Source: Paeniglutamicibacter gangotriensis Lz1y
Lineage (GTDB): Bacteria > Actinomycetota > Actinomycetes > Actinomycetales > Micrococcaceae
DNA: 64,000 bases
Direction: 5' to 3'
Assembly (NCBI RefSeq): GCF_000348945.1
Contig: NZ_AOCK01000002.1
Location: forward strand, 124,001-188,000
Positions 17,089 to 25,945 of this stretch are shown here, piece after piece (the first letter of the stretch is position 1; every line of letters starts with the position of its first letter). The translations under genes were made by a program, and so were the position numbers. Below the pieces are notes generated by a model that was given only the letters and a program-made list of their open reading frames with translations, was not told the origin of the DNA and ran no database searches.

Positions 17089-17709
17089 TCAGGATTCCTT
17101 GGGGAAACGACCGATTCCGCGCCAAGCTAAACGTGACACCAAATCACTGGCTTCCTCCAACGGCACCTCATCGGCAAAATCCACCCAATACCGGGCCGAG
17201 ACCTGGGCCATCCCCGCCATCGCCCGACCCATCAATAGCGCCTGGGTGGGGGACAACTTCGTGTCCTCGGCGACCACGTCGGCAATGTATCCGGCGAACT
17301 TCGCATTAAACGCCTCGATCCGCGCGCCGATCTCCGGATCGTTGAGCAGATCGGACTCGAAGATCAGCCTGAAGGCCTGCGATTCCCTCGAGATGTACTC
17401 GTAGTAGGCGCGAATTGTGGCGCTGACGCGTCGCTTGTTGTCGGTGGTGGAATTGATCGCTTCCTGCAACAGATCACTGAATTCCTCCATGTGTGCATCA
17501 AGCAATGCTCCGTAAAGCTCCCGCTTGCCGGGGAAATGCTGGTAGAGCACCGGTTTGGACACCTCGGCGACCTCAGCGATCTCGTCCATCGAGGCACCAT
17601 GGAAACCATGGGCGACAAACACCTGGTGGGCGGCGTTCAGCAGCTGGCGGCGGCGGGCCTCGCGCGGCATCCGCTGGGTACGGCCACCGCGGCTCGGAAG
17701 AATTGTCAC
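17089..17709 (-). CDS. TetR/AcrR-family transcriptional regulator
   Basis: 206 residues. The N-terminal helix-turn-helix is clear: RRRQLLNAAHQVFVAHGFHGASMDEIAEVAEVSKPVLYQHFPGKRELY (split over about residues 20-67). The C-terminal ligand or dimer domain is unremarkable. It is positionally equivalent to Rv3208 of mycobacteria, next to DUF3107 and divergent from a MoeZ-like gene. GTG at 17709 is preferred over the longer frame because AAAGGG stands at a good distance. Ligand and targets are unknown. Confidence 0.85.
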   Translation of the reverse strand: MTILPSRGGRTQRMPREARRRQLLNAAHQVFVAHGFHGASMDEIAEVAEVSKPVLYQHFPGKRELYGALLDAHMEEFSDLLQEAINSTTDNKRRVSATIRAYYEYISRESQAFRLIFESDLLNDPEIGARIEAFNAKFAGYIADVVAEDTKLSPTQALLMGRAMAGMAQVSARYWVDFADEVPLEEASDLVSRLAWRGIGRFPKES

Positions 17710-17824
17710 ATCGGCCCTTTCGCGGAAATCTTGACGCCCGCGCTCAAAGCGGAGGACATTTCGCATAAGTCTACTCTTCGGTAACGACAGTGGCCGGACC
17801 CGCACCGACGCGTCGCACAAGGAC

Positions 17825-17830
17825 TATGGT
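17825..17830 (+). promoter_or_regulatory. -10 element of a leaderless promoter for the MoeZ-like gene
   Basis: TATGGT, 6 bases, then ATG, with no ribosome site between. Confidence 0.5.
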
Positions 17831-17836
17831 GAATAC

Positions 17837-19060
17837 ATGGTTTCCAGCATCAGCCCCACGCCCCTGACGGGGACCTCCGACATCGGCCGCCTGGGCGCTC
17901 TGGTCCCGCCCGGGGACGAGCTGTTACCCGAGGAATTGCTGCGTTACTCGCGGCAGATCATCATCCCGGAGATCGGGGTGATCGGGCAGCGACGGCTGAA
18001 GAACGCGCGGGTGCTGGTCATCGGGGCCGGCGGATTGGGCGCCCCGGCACTGCTCTACCTCGCCGCTGCGGGGGTAGGGACGCTGGGGATCATCGACGAC
18101 GACGTCGTGGACCTGGGGAACCTGCAACGCCAAGTCATCCACACCGTGAACACCGTGGGGCAGCTGAAGACCGAATCGGCCGCCGCACGCATCAAGGACC
18201 TGAACCCGCTGGTCACCGTGCGGCTGCACCATGAACGGTTGGATACGCACAACGCCGTCGAACTCTTCGGCGAATACGATCTCATCCTGGACGGCACCGA
18301 CAACTTCGCCACCCGCTACCTGGTCAACGACGCCGCGGCGCTCGCATCCAAACCCTACGTGTGGGGTTCGATCCTGCGCTTCGACGGGCAGGTCACGGTC
18401 TTCTGGGACGCGCACGGGCCCAACTACCGCGACCTGTATCCCACTCCGCCGCCGCCGGGCACGGTTCCCTCCTGCGCCGAGGGAGGGGTCTTCGGGGTGC
18501 TGTGCTCGCAGATCGGATCGGTCATGGTGGCAGAGGCGATCAAACTGATCACCGGGGTAGGGCGCACACTGCTGGGCCGCCTGTTGATCCTTGACTCGCT
18601 GGAGATGACCTGGCGCGAGGTCTCGCTGCGTGAAGATCCCGCGGTGGCGCCGATTACCGCCCTGCTGCCCAGCTATGACGACTTTTGCTCGGCCCCTTCG
18701 CTGGATGCCGCCGGGATCTCGCTGATGGCCAGGCACAGCATCGACGCGCGGGAACTTGCGGCGCTGCTGATCCGGCGTGAGCAGGGCAGCGAGGATTTCC
18801 TCCTGATCGATGTCAGGGAGCCAGGGGAGGCCGAGATCGTCGCGATCCCCGGTTCCGTGCTGGCCCCGCGCGGTGCCATCCTGGGCGGCGAGATCGAATT
18901 GCCGCGGGACCGGGACCTGGTGCTGCATTGCAAATCCGGCGGACGCTCGGGCGAAGTGCTGCGCTACCTGTTGGAGCACGACTATGCGCGTGTGCACCAT
19001 GTTTCCGGCGGGATCCTGGACTGGATCAGGGACGTGGACCCCACGCTGCCGGAGTACTAG
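17837..19060 (+). CDS. moeZ: MoeB/MoeZ-type adenylyltransferase with rhodanese domain
   Basis: 407 residues. The E1-like domain (about 25-275) has the ATP-binding loop VLVIGAGGLGAPALLYLAAAG and the DNLQRQ-like segment DLGNLQRQVIH; PSCAEGGVFGVL contains the Cys that forms a persulfide or thioester link. A rhodanese domain follows (about 300-405) with catalytic Cys in HCKSGGRSG. Such proteins adenylate the C-terminal Gly-Gly of small sulfur carriers (MoaD, ThiS, CysO, MEC pathway) and transfer sulfur to them. The zinc-binding CxxC pairs of E. coli MoeB are missing, as in mycobacterial MoeZ. No carrier gene lies nearby. Confidence 0.88.
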   Translation: MVSSISPTPLTGTSDIGRLGALVPPGDELLPEELLRYSRQIIIPEIGVIGQRRLKNARVLVIGAGGLGAPALLYLAAAGVGTLGIIDDDVVDLGNLQRQVIHTVNTVGQLKTESAAARIKDLNPLVTVRLHHERLDTHNAVELFGEYDLILDGTDNFATRYLVNDAAALASKPYVWGSILRFDGQVTVFWDAHGPNYRDLYPTPPPPGTVPSCAEGGVFGVLCSQIGSVMVAEAIKLITGVGRTLLGRLLILDSLEMTWREVSLREDPAVAPITALLPSYDDFCSAPSLDAAGISLMARHSIDARELAALLIRREQGSEDFLLIDVREPGEAEIVAIPGSVLAPRGAILGGEIELPRDRDLVLHCKSGGRSGEVLRYLLEHDYARVHHVSGGILDWIRDVDPTLPEY

Positions 19061-19145
19061 AACCCGCAGCGCCACAGCAGCACCGCAGCGGCTGGATGCC
19101 CGTCGATGGTGCCCCTTCTTTCGTGGCGTCGTTGTGGTGCTGCGC

Positions 19146-20498
19146 TCAGGCGGAGCGGCTGACCGAATCGGTGCCAGCGCCCTGGGCGCCGGTAACCGGG
19201 CAGCTGGCCTGGTTCTTCATGGACGGAGCCACAGGAACCGCGACCTCCAGACCATAGAGAGTCTCGAGCGCCCCGATGTATTCATCGGCACGGCCCTCGG
19301 AGGCCAGCTCGCGGGCACGGACCGTGGGCACGTGCAACAGCTGGCGCATCATCCGGCGCATCGCGAACTCGACCTCTTCGGCCGCGGCGGTGCAACCGTG
19401 CTGGGCCCGGACCTTCTCGACCTCGGCCTCGAGCACCTGCTGGGTGTGTCGACGCAGGGCAACGATGGCGGCATCGGCGGCACGCTCGCGCTGTTCGGCC
19501 GCGAAAGCCTGCGTGGCGCCAAGGACGATGCCCCGGGCCTCGCGCAGCGACTGCGCTTGTTCGTCGGGGGCGGCCATGCGTACCGACTCCAGGTCGATCA
19601 AATCCACCCCTTCAAGGGCGCCAAGCGCCGGGTCGAAGTCGTGGGTCAGGGCCAAATCGACGGCGATCAGCGGGCGGCCGCCGCGATCAAGAGCGGCAAT
19701 GTCGGCTGCCATCAGCCGGTGATCCGAGCCGCTGCAGCCGATGATGATGTCGGCGCTCTCCAACGCCGCCTCCAAAGTCGACTCATCCAGAGCGGCGCCG
19801 CCGCGACTGGCAACAAAGGCCTCGGAGCGTCCGGAGGCGGAAAAGACCGAAACGTTGTGGGCGGCGCGGTCGCGCAGCAGCGCCATGGTGGCCCCGGCGT
19901 AAGCGCCGGTGCCGAAGATGACGATGTTCTTGGTTTTCCAGTCCCGCTCGCGGCTGAGATCCGTGGCCAGGTCCAAGGCGACGGACACCACCGAGAGCCC
20001 GCGGGATCCCAGCGAGGTGCGCGAGCCGACGTCCTTGGCGGTGCGTGAGGCGGCCTGGAAGAGCCGGACCAGGGAACCTGTTGCGGTCCCGGCGGCCTGG
20101 GCTTCGTTCAGTGCTCGGCGCACTTGACCGGCGATTTCGCGTTCCCCGATCACCGCCGAGTCCAGTCCGGCACCGACGGAGAACAGGTGCTCGATGGCCT
20201 CGGTCTCGGACTTGGAGACCAGTGCGGTGGAGATGGTTGACTCGTCGAGCCCGGTGCTGTCGGCGATCTGGCTGATCACCTCCGAACGCGCTGCAGAGAG
20301 GTCCTCCAGTTGCGGGACCTCACAATAAATTTCATAGCGGTTGCAGGTGGCCAAAGTCACGGCACCGGCGATCGGGCTGGCCGAAGCGAGCACAACGGAA
20401 GCGACCTGGGAGGCGTCGGCACTGATCTTTGCCACGGTCTCGAGGTCGATGTCTGAATGAGAGGCAACGAGAGAAAGTAAAACCACAATGCTACCCAT
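19146..20498 (-). CDS. hemA: Glutamyl-tRNA reductase with CPV-containing tail
   Basis: First step of C5 heme synthesis: reduces glutamyl-tRNA to glutamate-1-semialdehyde with NADPH. 450 residues: the catalytic domain has TCNRYEIY with the active Cys near residue 49, the NADPH domain has [16 protein letters not shown], and a dimerisation helix follows. The tail, after the family's usual end, reads SCPVTG; a Cys-Pro-Val motif is the kind found in heme-regulated proteins and could mediate feedback. The gene is divergent from hemE-hemL. An alternative GTG start four codons later ([14 protein letters not shown]) fits the family as well. Confidence 0.93.
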   Translation of the reverse strand: MGSIVVLLSLVASHSDIDLETVAKISADASQVASVVLASASPIAGAVTLATCNRYEIYCEVPQLEDLSAARSEVISQIADSTGLDESTISTALVSKSETEAIEHLFSVGAGLDSAVIGEREIAGQVRRALNEAQAAGTATGSLVRLFQAASRTAKDVGSRTSLGSRGLSVVSVALDLATDLSRERDWKTKNIVIFGTGAYAGATMALLRDRAAHNVSVFSASGRSEAFVASRGGAALDESTLEAALESADIIIGCSGSDHRLMAADIAALDRGGRPLIAVDLALTHDFDPALGALEGVDLIDLESVRMAAPDEQAQSLREARGIVLGATQAFAAEQRERAADAAIVALRRHTQQVLEAEVEKVRAQHGCTAAAEEVEFAMRRMMRQLLHVPTVRARELASEGRADEYIGALETLYGLEVAVPVAPSMKNQASCPVTGAQGAGTDSVSRSA

Positions 20499-20513
20499 GG
20501 TAGCGCTTCTACC
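20490..20513. repeat. Overlapping inverted repeats over the hemA start codon
   Basis: GCTACC-CAT-GGTAGC (20490-20504) and GGTAG-CGCTT-CTACC (20499-20513) share an arm and straddle the hemA ATG on the opposite strand. They could be a regulator site or an RNA structure at the start. Confidence 0.4.
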
Positions 20514-20608
20514 GACTGTAGAGCTTCAGGTGTGACCGGATCGGCAGAATACGGGGCTCGATGTGTTCGCCGGGGGCGTGAGGATTACGGTTCGGGCACA
20601 AATGTTGG

Positions 20609-20614
20609 CAGAAT
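20609..20614 (+). promoter_or_regulatory. Possible -10 element of a leaderless hemE promoter
   Basis: CAGAAT, 7 bases, then the hemE ATG; no ribosome site is present. The first base departs from TANNNT. Confidence 0.35.
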
Positions 20615-20621
20615 CAATGAC

Positions 20622-21692
20622 ATGACGTTGAGCCAGAACCACCCATTGATGGACGGTCGTACCGCCAATTCACCTCTGATTTCCGCTTACCGCGGCCAGC
20701 AGCCCACTCGCAGACCCGTATGGTTCATGCGCCAGGCCGGCCGGTCGCTGCCCGAATACCGCAAGTTGCGCGTCGGCACCGAGATGCTCGAATCGTGCCT
20801 GCGCCCCGAGATGGCCTCGGAAATCACCTTGCAGCCGGTACGCCGCCACGACGTGGATGCCGCAATTTTCTTCTCCGACATCGTGATCCCGCTGAAGCTC
20901 GCGGGCATCGATGTGGACATCGTTCCGGGGGTCGGCCCGGTGCTGGGCACCCCGGTGCGCACCGCCGCCGACGTGCGCGCACTGCCGAAGATGACCGATG
21001 CCGCACTGGATCCCATCCGTGAGGCCGTCGCGATGACCGTTGAGCAGCTGGGCAACACCCCGCTGATCGGCTTCGCCGGTGCCCCGTTCACGGTTGCCGC
21101 CTACATGGTGGAGGGACGCCCGTCCCGCGACCACATGGGCCCGCGCACCATGATGCACGCAGAACCGGGTGTCTGGGAGGAACTGGCCAATTGGGCCGCC
21201 GACGCCTCGGGCGAATTCCTGCGCGCGCAGATCGAGGCCGGAGCCTCCGCCGGACAGCTCTTCGACTCCTGGGCTGGCTCGCTCTCGCTGGCCGACTACA
21301 CCAACCACGTCGCACCGGCCTCGGCTCGCGCCCTGGACCATGTGCGCGACACCGGCGTGCCGCTGGTCCACTTCGGTACCGGCACCTCGGAACTCCTGGG
21401 AGCCATGCGCAACGTGGGCGTCGATGTCATGGGCGTCGACTACCGACTGCCGTTGGATGAGGCGAACCGCCGTCTGGGCGGAGATATCCCGCTGCAGGGC
21501 AACATCGACCCGGCACTGCTTTCGGCCCCGTGGGAGGTGCTGGAGGCCCATGTGCGTGAGGTACTGGCCGCTGGCGACAGTGCGATCTCGCACGTGGTGA
21601 ACCTGGGACATGGTGTCCCTCCGGAGACGGACCCCGAGGTCCTCACTCGCGTGGTTGAACTGATCCACTCGATCCCCGTCGCCGGGCGTTAA
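20622..21692 (+). CDS. hemE: Uroporphyrinogen decarboxylase
   Basis: Converts uroporphyrinogen III to coproporphyrinogen III. 356 residues with both signatures: PVWFMRQAGRSLPEYR (substrate-binding Arg residues) and GFAGAPFTVAAYMVEG, plus FFSDIVIP with the catalytic Asp. ATG at 20622 gives the family's usual length; the longer frame upstream overlaps the divergent promoter region. First gene of the eight-gene heme run. A strong hairpin lies between it and hemY. Confidence 0.95.
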   Translation: MTLSQNHPLMDGRTANSPLISAYRGQQPTRRPVWFMRQAGRSLPEYRKLRVGTEMLESCLRPEMASEITLQPVRRHDVDAAIFFSDIVIPLKLAGIDVDIVPGVGPVLGTPVRTAADVRALPKMTDAALDPIREAVAMTVEQLGNTPLIGFAGAPFTVAAYMVEGRPSRDHMGPRTMMHAEPGVWEELANWAADASGEFLRAQIEAGASAGQLFDSWAGSLSLADYTNHVAPASARALDHVRDTGVPLVHFGTGTSELLGAMRNVGVDVMGVDYRLPLDEANRRLGGDIPLQGNIDPALLSAPWEVLEAHVREVLAAGDSAISHVVNLGHGVPPETDPEVLTRVVELIHSIPVAGR

Positions 21693-21718
21693 GCTAGATA
21701 GATAAGTTATGTGCGCCG

Positions 21719-21770
21719 GACGCGGTGTGCGCGGGGAGTCATTTTCCCCGCGGCACCTGCGCACCGCGTC
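21719..21770 (+). repeat. Large hairpin between hemE and hemY
   Basis: Outer arms GACGCGGTG/CACCGCGTC and inner arms GCGGGGA/TCCCCGC enclose a 7-base loop, with small internal mismatches. There is no T run, so it may be an attenuator, RNA-processing or stability element lying 45 bases before the hemY start. Confidence 0.6.
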
Positions 21771-21814
21771 CCGCGCAGCAACCTCAGATATTCGCTTTGA
21801 CCCGAAAAGAGTTG

Positions 21815-23890
21815 ATGGTGCCACACGTCGAAGAGCAGCCACGCCGCGGCCGAGCCCGCGAAACCGGCGAGGACCGGGCCGTGCCCGATTCCCAGGCTGC
21901 CTCAGACCCGAGGACCGGCGACGAACGCGCCTCGAGCTCGGCACCCGAGGTAACACCGGCTTCCGTGGCCGAAACATTGCAGGCCGAGGCCGGGGACCAG
22001 CCGGCCGAAGTGCCCGAGCCAGAGCAGGAAAAACCCGCAGCCAAGGCCCGGCGCAGCCCGGTGGCCTCCAACGCCGCCGCCCATGCCATGCGCCTGCTCA
22101 ATCGCGCCCGCGGAACCGAAGCTGCAGCCCCGGTGGCTGCCCCTGAATCTTTGACCGACCACGTACCTGCACCCGAGCAGGAAGTGGCTCCCGAGGCCGC
22201 TTCGGCTGGCACGGAGTCCGGCCAGGAGCAATCGGGTGCAGCTAGCCCGGTAGCCGAAAAGACTGAAGCACAAAGGCCTGCTGCCAGGACCCGGCGCACA
22301 CCCGTGGCCTCCAACGCCGCTGCCCACGCTATGCGCCTGCTCAACCTTGCCCGCGGCGCCGAGAGCACAGCACCGGATAAGGCACCGAGCGGACCGCTGG
22401 CCGTGGTGATCGGTGGCGGCATCTCCGGGCTCGTCGCAGCCCGCGAACTGGCCATCAGCGGGCACCGCGTGCAACTCCACGAGGCCTCGGCTACCTTCGG
22501 CGGCTGCGTGCAACTCCACGAGGTCGCCGGGCTCCGGCTCGATGCCGGTGCCGAATCCTTCGCCACACGCTCCACCGCGGTCGCCGACCTGCTCGGTGAA
22601 CTGGGACTGGGCCAGGACATCATCACCCCGCAGCCCGGGGGAGCCTGGCTCTACCTCAAGCGCGGGACCGAACACGGTGCCCAACCTTTGCCGGCCACCG
22701 GGATCCTGGGTATCCCCGGGGATCCGTGGGCCGAAGAAGTCCGCAGTGCCGTGGGCCGTGCCGGGGCGCTGCGCGCCGCCGCCGACCTGATCACCCCGGT
22801 GTCCAAGAAGCTCGTGGAGGGGCAAATGTCCCTCGGTGCGCTGGTCCGTTCCCGCATGGGAAGCGCCGTGCTGCAAAACCTTGTCACCCCGGTGGTCTCC
22901 GGGGTGCACTCGGCTGACCCCGATACCTTGGACGTGGACGCCATCGCCCCGGGCCTGCGCGCCGCGGTGCTCAAGCACGGTTCACTGGCCCGCGCGGTCG
23001 CCTCCATGCGTGCCGCGGCCCCGGCAGGATCCGCCGTGGCCTCGGTGAAAGGCGGGATGAACAAGCTGGTCTCCGCACTGGTCGCGGATCTGCTCGAGGC
23101 CGGCGTCGAACTCTTCGCCAACAGCCTCGTGGCGGGGCTCGAACCTCACGAGGAAGCCACGGGTTTCCTCGTGAGGCTGGCCCCCGCCGAACCTACAGCC
23201 GAGGCGGAGCCCGAGCACGGCAGGAACGCGAAGGCGGACAAGGCTGCCAAGGCAGCAAAGCAACAGCTCGCGCCCGGCCCGCATGAAGTGCACGCCGACC
23301 GCGTGGTGCTGGCCACCGGCGGGGGACCAGCGATTGACCTGCTGGCCGGGATCGATGCTGCATTCGAACCGCACCGCCCGTCGAGCGGGGCCGGAATCGC
23401 CCTGGTCACGCTCGTGATCGATAAGCCCGAGCTCGATGATGCACCACGTGGCACCGGACTGCTGGTAGCGCCCAGCGTCGAGAATGTTGGTGCCAAGGCC
23501 CTGACCCATGCGACGGCCAAGTGGCAGTGGCTGGGCGATGCCTCGGGCCCCGGATCGCACGTGCTGCGGCTGTCCTACGGCAGGCTCAACGACGTCGCTT
23601 CCGCCCTGGTTAATGCCGACGATAACTCGCTGCGCAGTTCCGCCTTGAAGGACGCCTCGTTGCTGCTGGGCCTGGACATCACTTCCGGGGATGTGTTGGG
23701 CTTCGACGTGGTGCGCTACTCCGGCGCGCTGCCCTTCGCCACCACCGGGCACGCCAAACGCGTGGCGGAAATCCGCGCGTTGGCCGACACCCACCCGGGC
23801 CTTGACCTGGTCGGGGCATGGTTGGCCGGCACGGGACTTGCCGCGGTGATCGCCGATACCCGCAAACGGTTGCGCATCACCGCCAGCTAG
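21815..23890 (+). CDS. hemY: Coproporphyrinogen/protoporphyrinogen oxidase (HemY/CgoX) with long repeat-bearing N-terminus
   Basis: FAD enzyme that oxidises coproporphyrinogen III to coproporphyrin III in the actinobacterial branch. The catalytic part begins near residue 193 with the Rossmann loop AVVIGGGISGLVAARELA, and ends with LVGAWLAGTGLAAVIADTR. The start ATG at 21815 gives 691 residues against about 450-490 usual for the family. The extra 190 N-terminal residues are Glu/Ala/Pro-rich and contain one motif twice, PVASNAAAHAMRLLN, at about 82-96 and 163-177. A second insert, Ala/Lys-rich, lies near residues 455-485. The ribosome site is weak, so a slightly different start is possible. Followed by hemQ. 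Confidence 0.88.
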   Translation: MVPHVEEQPRRGRARETGEDRAVPDSQAASDPRTGDERASSSAPEVTPASVAETLQAEAGDQPAEVPEPEQEKPAAKARRSPVASNAAAHAMRLLNRARGTEAAAPVAAPESLTDHVPAPEQEVAPEAASAGTESGQEQSGAASPVAEKTEAQRPAARTRRTPVASNAAAHAMRLLNLARGAESTAPDKAPSGPLAVVIGGGISGLVAARELAISGHRVQLHEASATFGGCVQLHEVAGLRLDAGAESFATRSTAVADLLGELGLGQDIITPQPGGAWLYLKRGTEHGAQPLPATGILGIPGDPWAEEVRSAVGRAGALRAAADLITPVSKKLVEGQMSLGALVRSRMGSAVLQNLVTPVVSGVHSADPDTLDVDAIAPGLRAAVLKHGSLARAVASMRAAAPAGSAVASVKGGMNKLVSALVADLLEAGVELFANSLVAGLEPHEEATGFLVRLAPAEPTAEAEPEHGRNAKADKAAKAAKQQLAPGPHEVHADRVVLATGGGPAIDLLAGIDAAFEPHRPSSGAGIALVTLVIDKPELDDAPRGTGLLVAPSVENVGAKALTHATAKWQWLGDASGPGSHVLRLSYGRLNDVASALVNADDNSLRSSALKDASLLLGLDITSGDVLGFDVVRYSGALPFATTGHAKRVAEIRALADTHPGLDLVGAWLAGTGLAAVIADTRKRLRITAS
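22049..22357 (+). repeat. Duplicated motif within hemY
   Basis: Two copies of a 22-codon segment (22049-22114 and 22292-22357) encode RR-S/T-PVASNAAAHAMRLLN-R/L-ARG, 81 codons apart. The intervening sequence is not repeated. Confidence 0.85.
23144..23176 (+). repeat. Perfect inverted repeat inside hemY
   Basis: 12-bp perfect arms (CCTCACGAGGAA and complement) around a 9-base loop, inside coding sequence just before the low-complexity insert. Confidence 0.8.
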
Positions 23891-24029
23891 GTTCGGACCA
23901 CCGGGCAGCCTAGGGCCGGATCGGCCGGAGACGCCGCAGGGGGGTTCGTGACACAAATTTTTGAATACTTCAGCAACACACGCTTCGCCCACCGGCGCGG
24001 CACCGCAAAGAAAGCAGGAGATCAACCCC

Positions 24030-24743
24030 ATGAGTGCAGTGGAATCCAACTCACCCGTCATCCGCGACCGCGAGGCGGCCGGTGCCGATGCAACGATGTT
24101 CTACACCCTGTGGACCGTCTTCAAGCGCGACTCCGATCTGGACCGCAGCGAGGGCGTCGAGGCATTCGACGCGCTCATCGCCGAGCTGGCCGCCGAGGGC
24201 GTGACGCTACGCGGCACCTACGACGTCTCCGCGATGCGTGAAGACGCCGACGTGATGACCTGGGTCCACGGGCCCACCGCCGAATCCCTGCAGGCCGCGG
24301 TGCGCAAGATCCGCCGCTCCTACCTCTTCGCCGAAACCACCATCGTGTACTCCACCATGGCCGTGCACCGCGAAGCCGAATTCTCCAAGGACCACTCCCC
24401 GGCCTTCGCCCGCGGCGTGGCCCCCAGCACCTGGATGACCGTCTACCCGTTTGTGCGCTCCACCGACTGGTACCTGCTGGACCCGGCAGAACGCGGCAAG
24501 ATGCTGCGCGACCACGGCGTGCTGGGCCGCGACTTCCCCAACGTGCTGGCCAACACCGTGGCGGCCTTCGCCTTCGGTGACTACGAGTGGCAGATCTGCC
24601 TCGAGGCCCCCGCAATGATCGATTTGGTCGACATGATGCGCCACCTGCGTTACACCGAAGCCCGCAACCACGTGCGCGAAGAAATCCCGTTCTACACCGG
24701 ACGGCGCATCTCCACCGCCGAGGTTGCCGAGGTCCTGCGATGA
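24030..24743 (+). CDS. hemQ: Coproheme decarboxylase (HemQ/ChdC, chlorite-dismutase family)
   Basis: Last enzyme of the coproporphyrin-dependent pathway; converts coproheme to heme b using peroxide. 237 residues with family landmarks FYTLWTVFKRD, VHGPTAESLQAAVRKIRRS, MAVHREAEFSKDH, the PFVRSTDWYLL strand and ADVMTWVHG. ATG at 24030 has AGGAG nine bases upstream; it is preferred over the longer frame. Its stop overlaps the hemH start (ATGA), so the two are translationally coupled. Its presence shows the cell makes heme through coproporphyrin rather than protoporphyrin. Confidence 0.93.
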   Translation: MSAVESNSPVIRDREAAGADATMFYTLWTVFKRDSDLDRSEGVEAFDALIAELAAEGVTLRGTYDVSAMREDADVMTWVHGPTAESLQAAVRKIRRSYLFAETTIVYSTMAVHREAEFSKDHSPAFARGVAPSTWMTVYPFVRSTDWYLLDPAERGKMLRDHGVLGRDFPNVLANTVAAFAFGDYEWQICLEAPAMIDLVDMMRHLRYTEARNHVREEIPFYTGRRISTAEVAEVLR

Positions 24744-25945
24744 GCCAGAGCTTTGATCCTCGCACCGGCTACGACGAGAACGGCGTGATGGCCCCCAAGG
24801 CCTACGACGCGATCCTGCTGGCCTCCTTCGGTGGTCCGGAGGGCCAGGATGACGTCATCCCGTTCCTGCGTAACGTCACGAAGGGTCGCGGCATCCCGGA
24901 CGAGCGCCTCGAAGAGGTTGCGACCCACTACCGGGCCAACGGCGGCATTTCCCCGATCAACGCGCAGAACCGCGCGTTGAAGGCGGCCCTCGAGGCCGAG
25001 CTTGCCGCCCGGGACATCAACGTGCCCCTCTACTGGGGCAACCGCAACTGGGCGCCCTACGTCGCGGAAACGATCACCGAGATCCACGCGGCGGGGCACC
25101 GCACGGTGCTGATGCTCTCCACCAGTGCATACTCCGGCTATTCCTCCTGCCGCCAGTACCGGGAGGACCTGGGCGTAGCCCTGCGCGAGACCGGTCTGGA
25201 GGGCAAGCTCGAGGTCGACAAGGTGCGTCAGTACTTTGACACCCCCGCGTTCGTGAACCCCTTTGTGGAGGGACTGCGCGATTCGCTGGCCAACGTCCGG
25301 GCGCAGCTGGCAGAGGCCGGCAACCCCGACGGAGAGATCAAGATCGTCTTCGTGACGCACTCGATCCCGACCTCGGACGCCGAGGCCGCAGGCCCGCGCG
25401 ACCTGGTCGCGGAGCTCAAAACGGATCTCTACTCGACCCAGCACCTGGCCGTCGCCGACGCCATCCTGGCCGAGGTGCCCCAGGCCGCCGGCCTTGAACA
25501 CTCCCTGGTCTTCCAGTCCCGCTCCGGCTCCCCGCACGTGCCGTGGCTGGAACCCGACATCAACGATGCCCTGGCCCAGTACAAGGCCGACGGCGTCGCC
25601 GGGGTCGTGGTGGTGCCCATCGGCTTCGTCTCGGACCACATGGAGGTCCTCTGGGACCTGGACACCGAAGCCAAGGACAGCTGCGCCGAGCTCGGCTTGG
25701 CCTTCCACCGCGTGCCGACCCCCGGCACACACACCGACTTTGTCTCCGGCATGGTCGATCTGCTGGCCGAACGCCTGGCCGGGTCCGACGGAAACGCGCT
25801 GAAGGCCGGCCGCGCCTCGGTGGCCGCGCTAGGGCCCTGGTTCGACGTGTGCCGACCGAATTGCTGTGCCAAGGTGATGCGCGACGGCACCGTCAAGCCC
25901 ACCATCGCGGCCGTCGACTCCGAGGTCGGGGTGCCGGAGGCATGA
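24740..25945 (+). CDS. hemH: Coproporphyrin ferrochelatase (HemH/CpfC)
   Basis: Inserts ferrous iron into coproporphyrin III. 401 residues. Visible features: AILLASFGGPEGQDDV at the N-terminus, the catalytic His region FVTHSIP (about 215-225), and LVFQSRSGSPHVPWLEPD. Cysteines at SSCRQY and in the C-terminal CRPNCC cluster match the four-Cys [2Fe-2S] site known in actinobacterial ferrochelatases. ATG overlaps the hemQ stop and the gene's own stop overlaps the hemC ATG. Confidence 0.95.
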   Translation: MSQSFDPRTGYDENGVMAPKAYDAILLASFGGPEGQDDVIPFLRNVTKGRGIPDERLEEVATHYRANGGISPINAQNRALKAALEAELAARDINVPLYWGNRNWAPYVAETITEIHAAGHRTVLMLSTSAYSGYSSCRQYREDLGVALRETGLEGKLEVDKVRQYFDTPAFVNPFVEGLRDSLANVRAQLAEAGNPDGEIKIVFVTHSIPTSDAEAAGPRDLVAELKTDLYSTQHLAVADAILAEVPQAAGLEHSLVFQSRSGSPHVPWLEPDINDALAQYKADGVAGVVVVPIGFVSDHMEVLWDLDTEAKDSCAELGLAFHRVPTPGTHTDFVSGMVDLLAERLAGSDGNALKAGRASVAALGPWFDVCRPNCCAKVMRDGTVKPTIAAVDSEVGVPEA

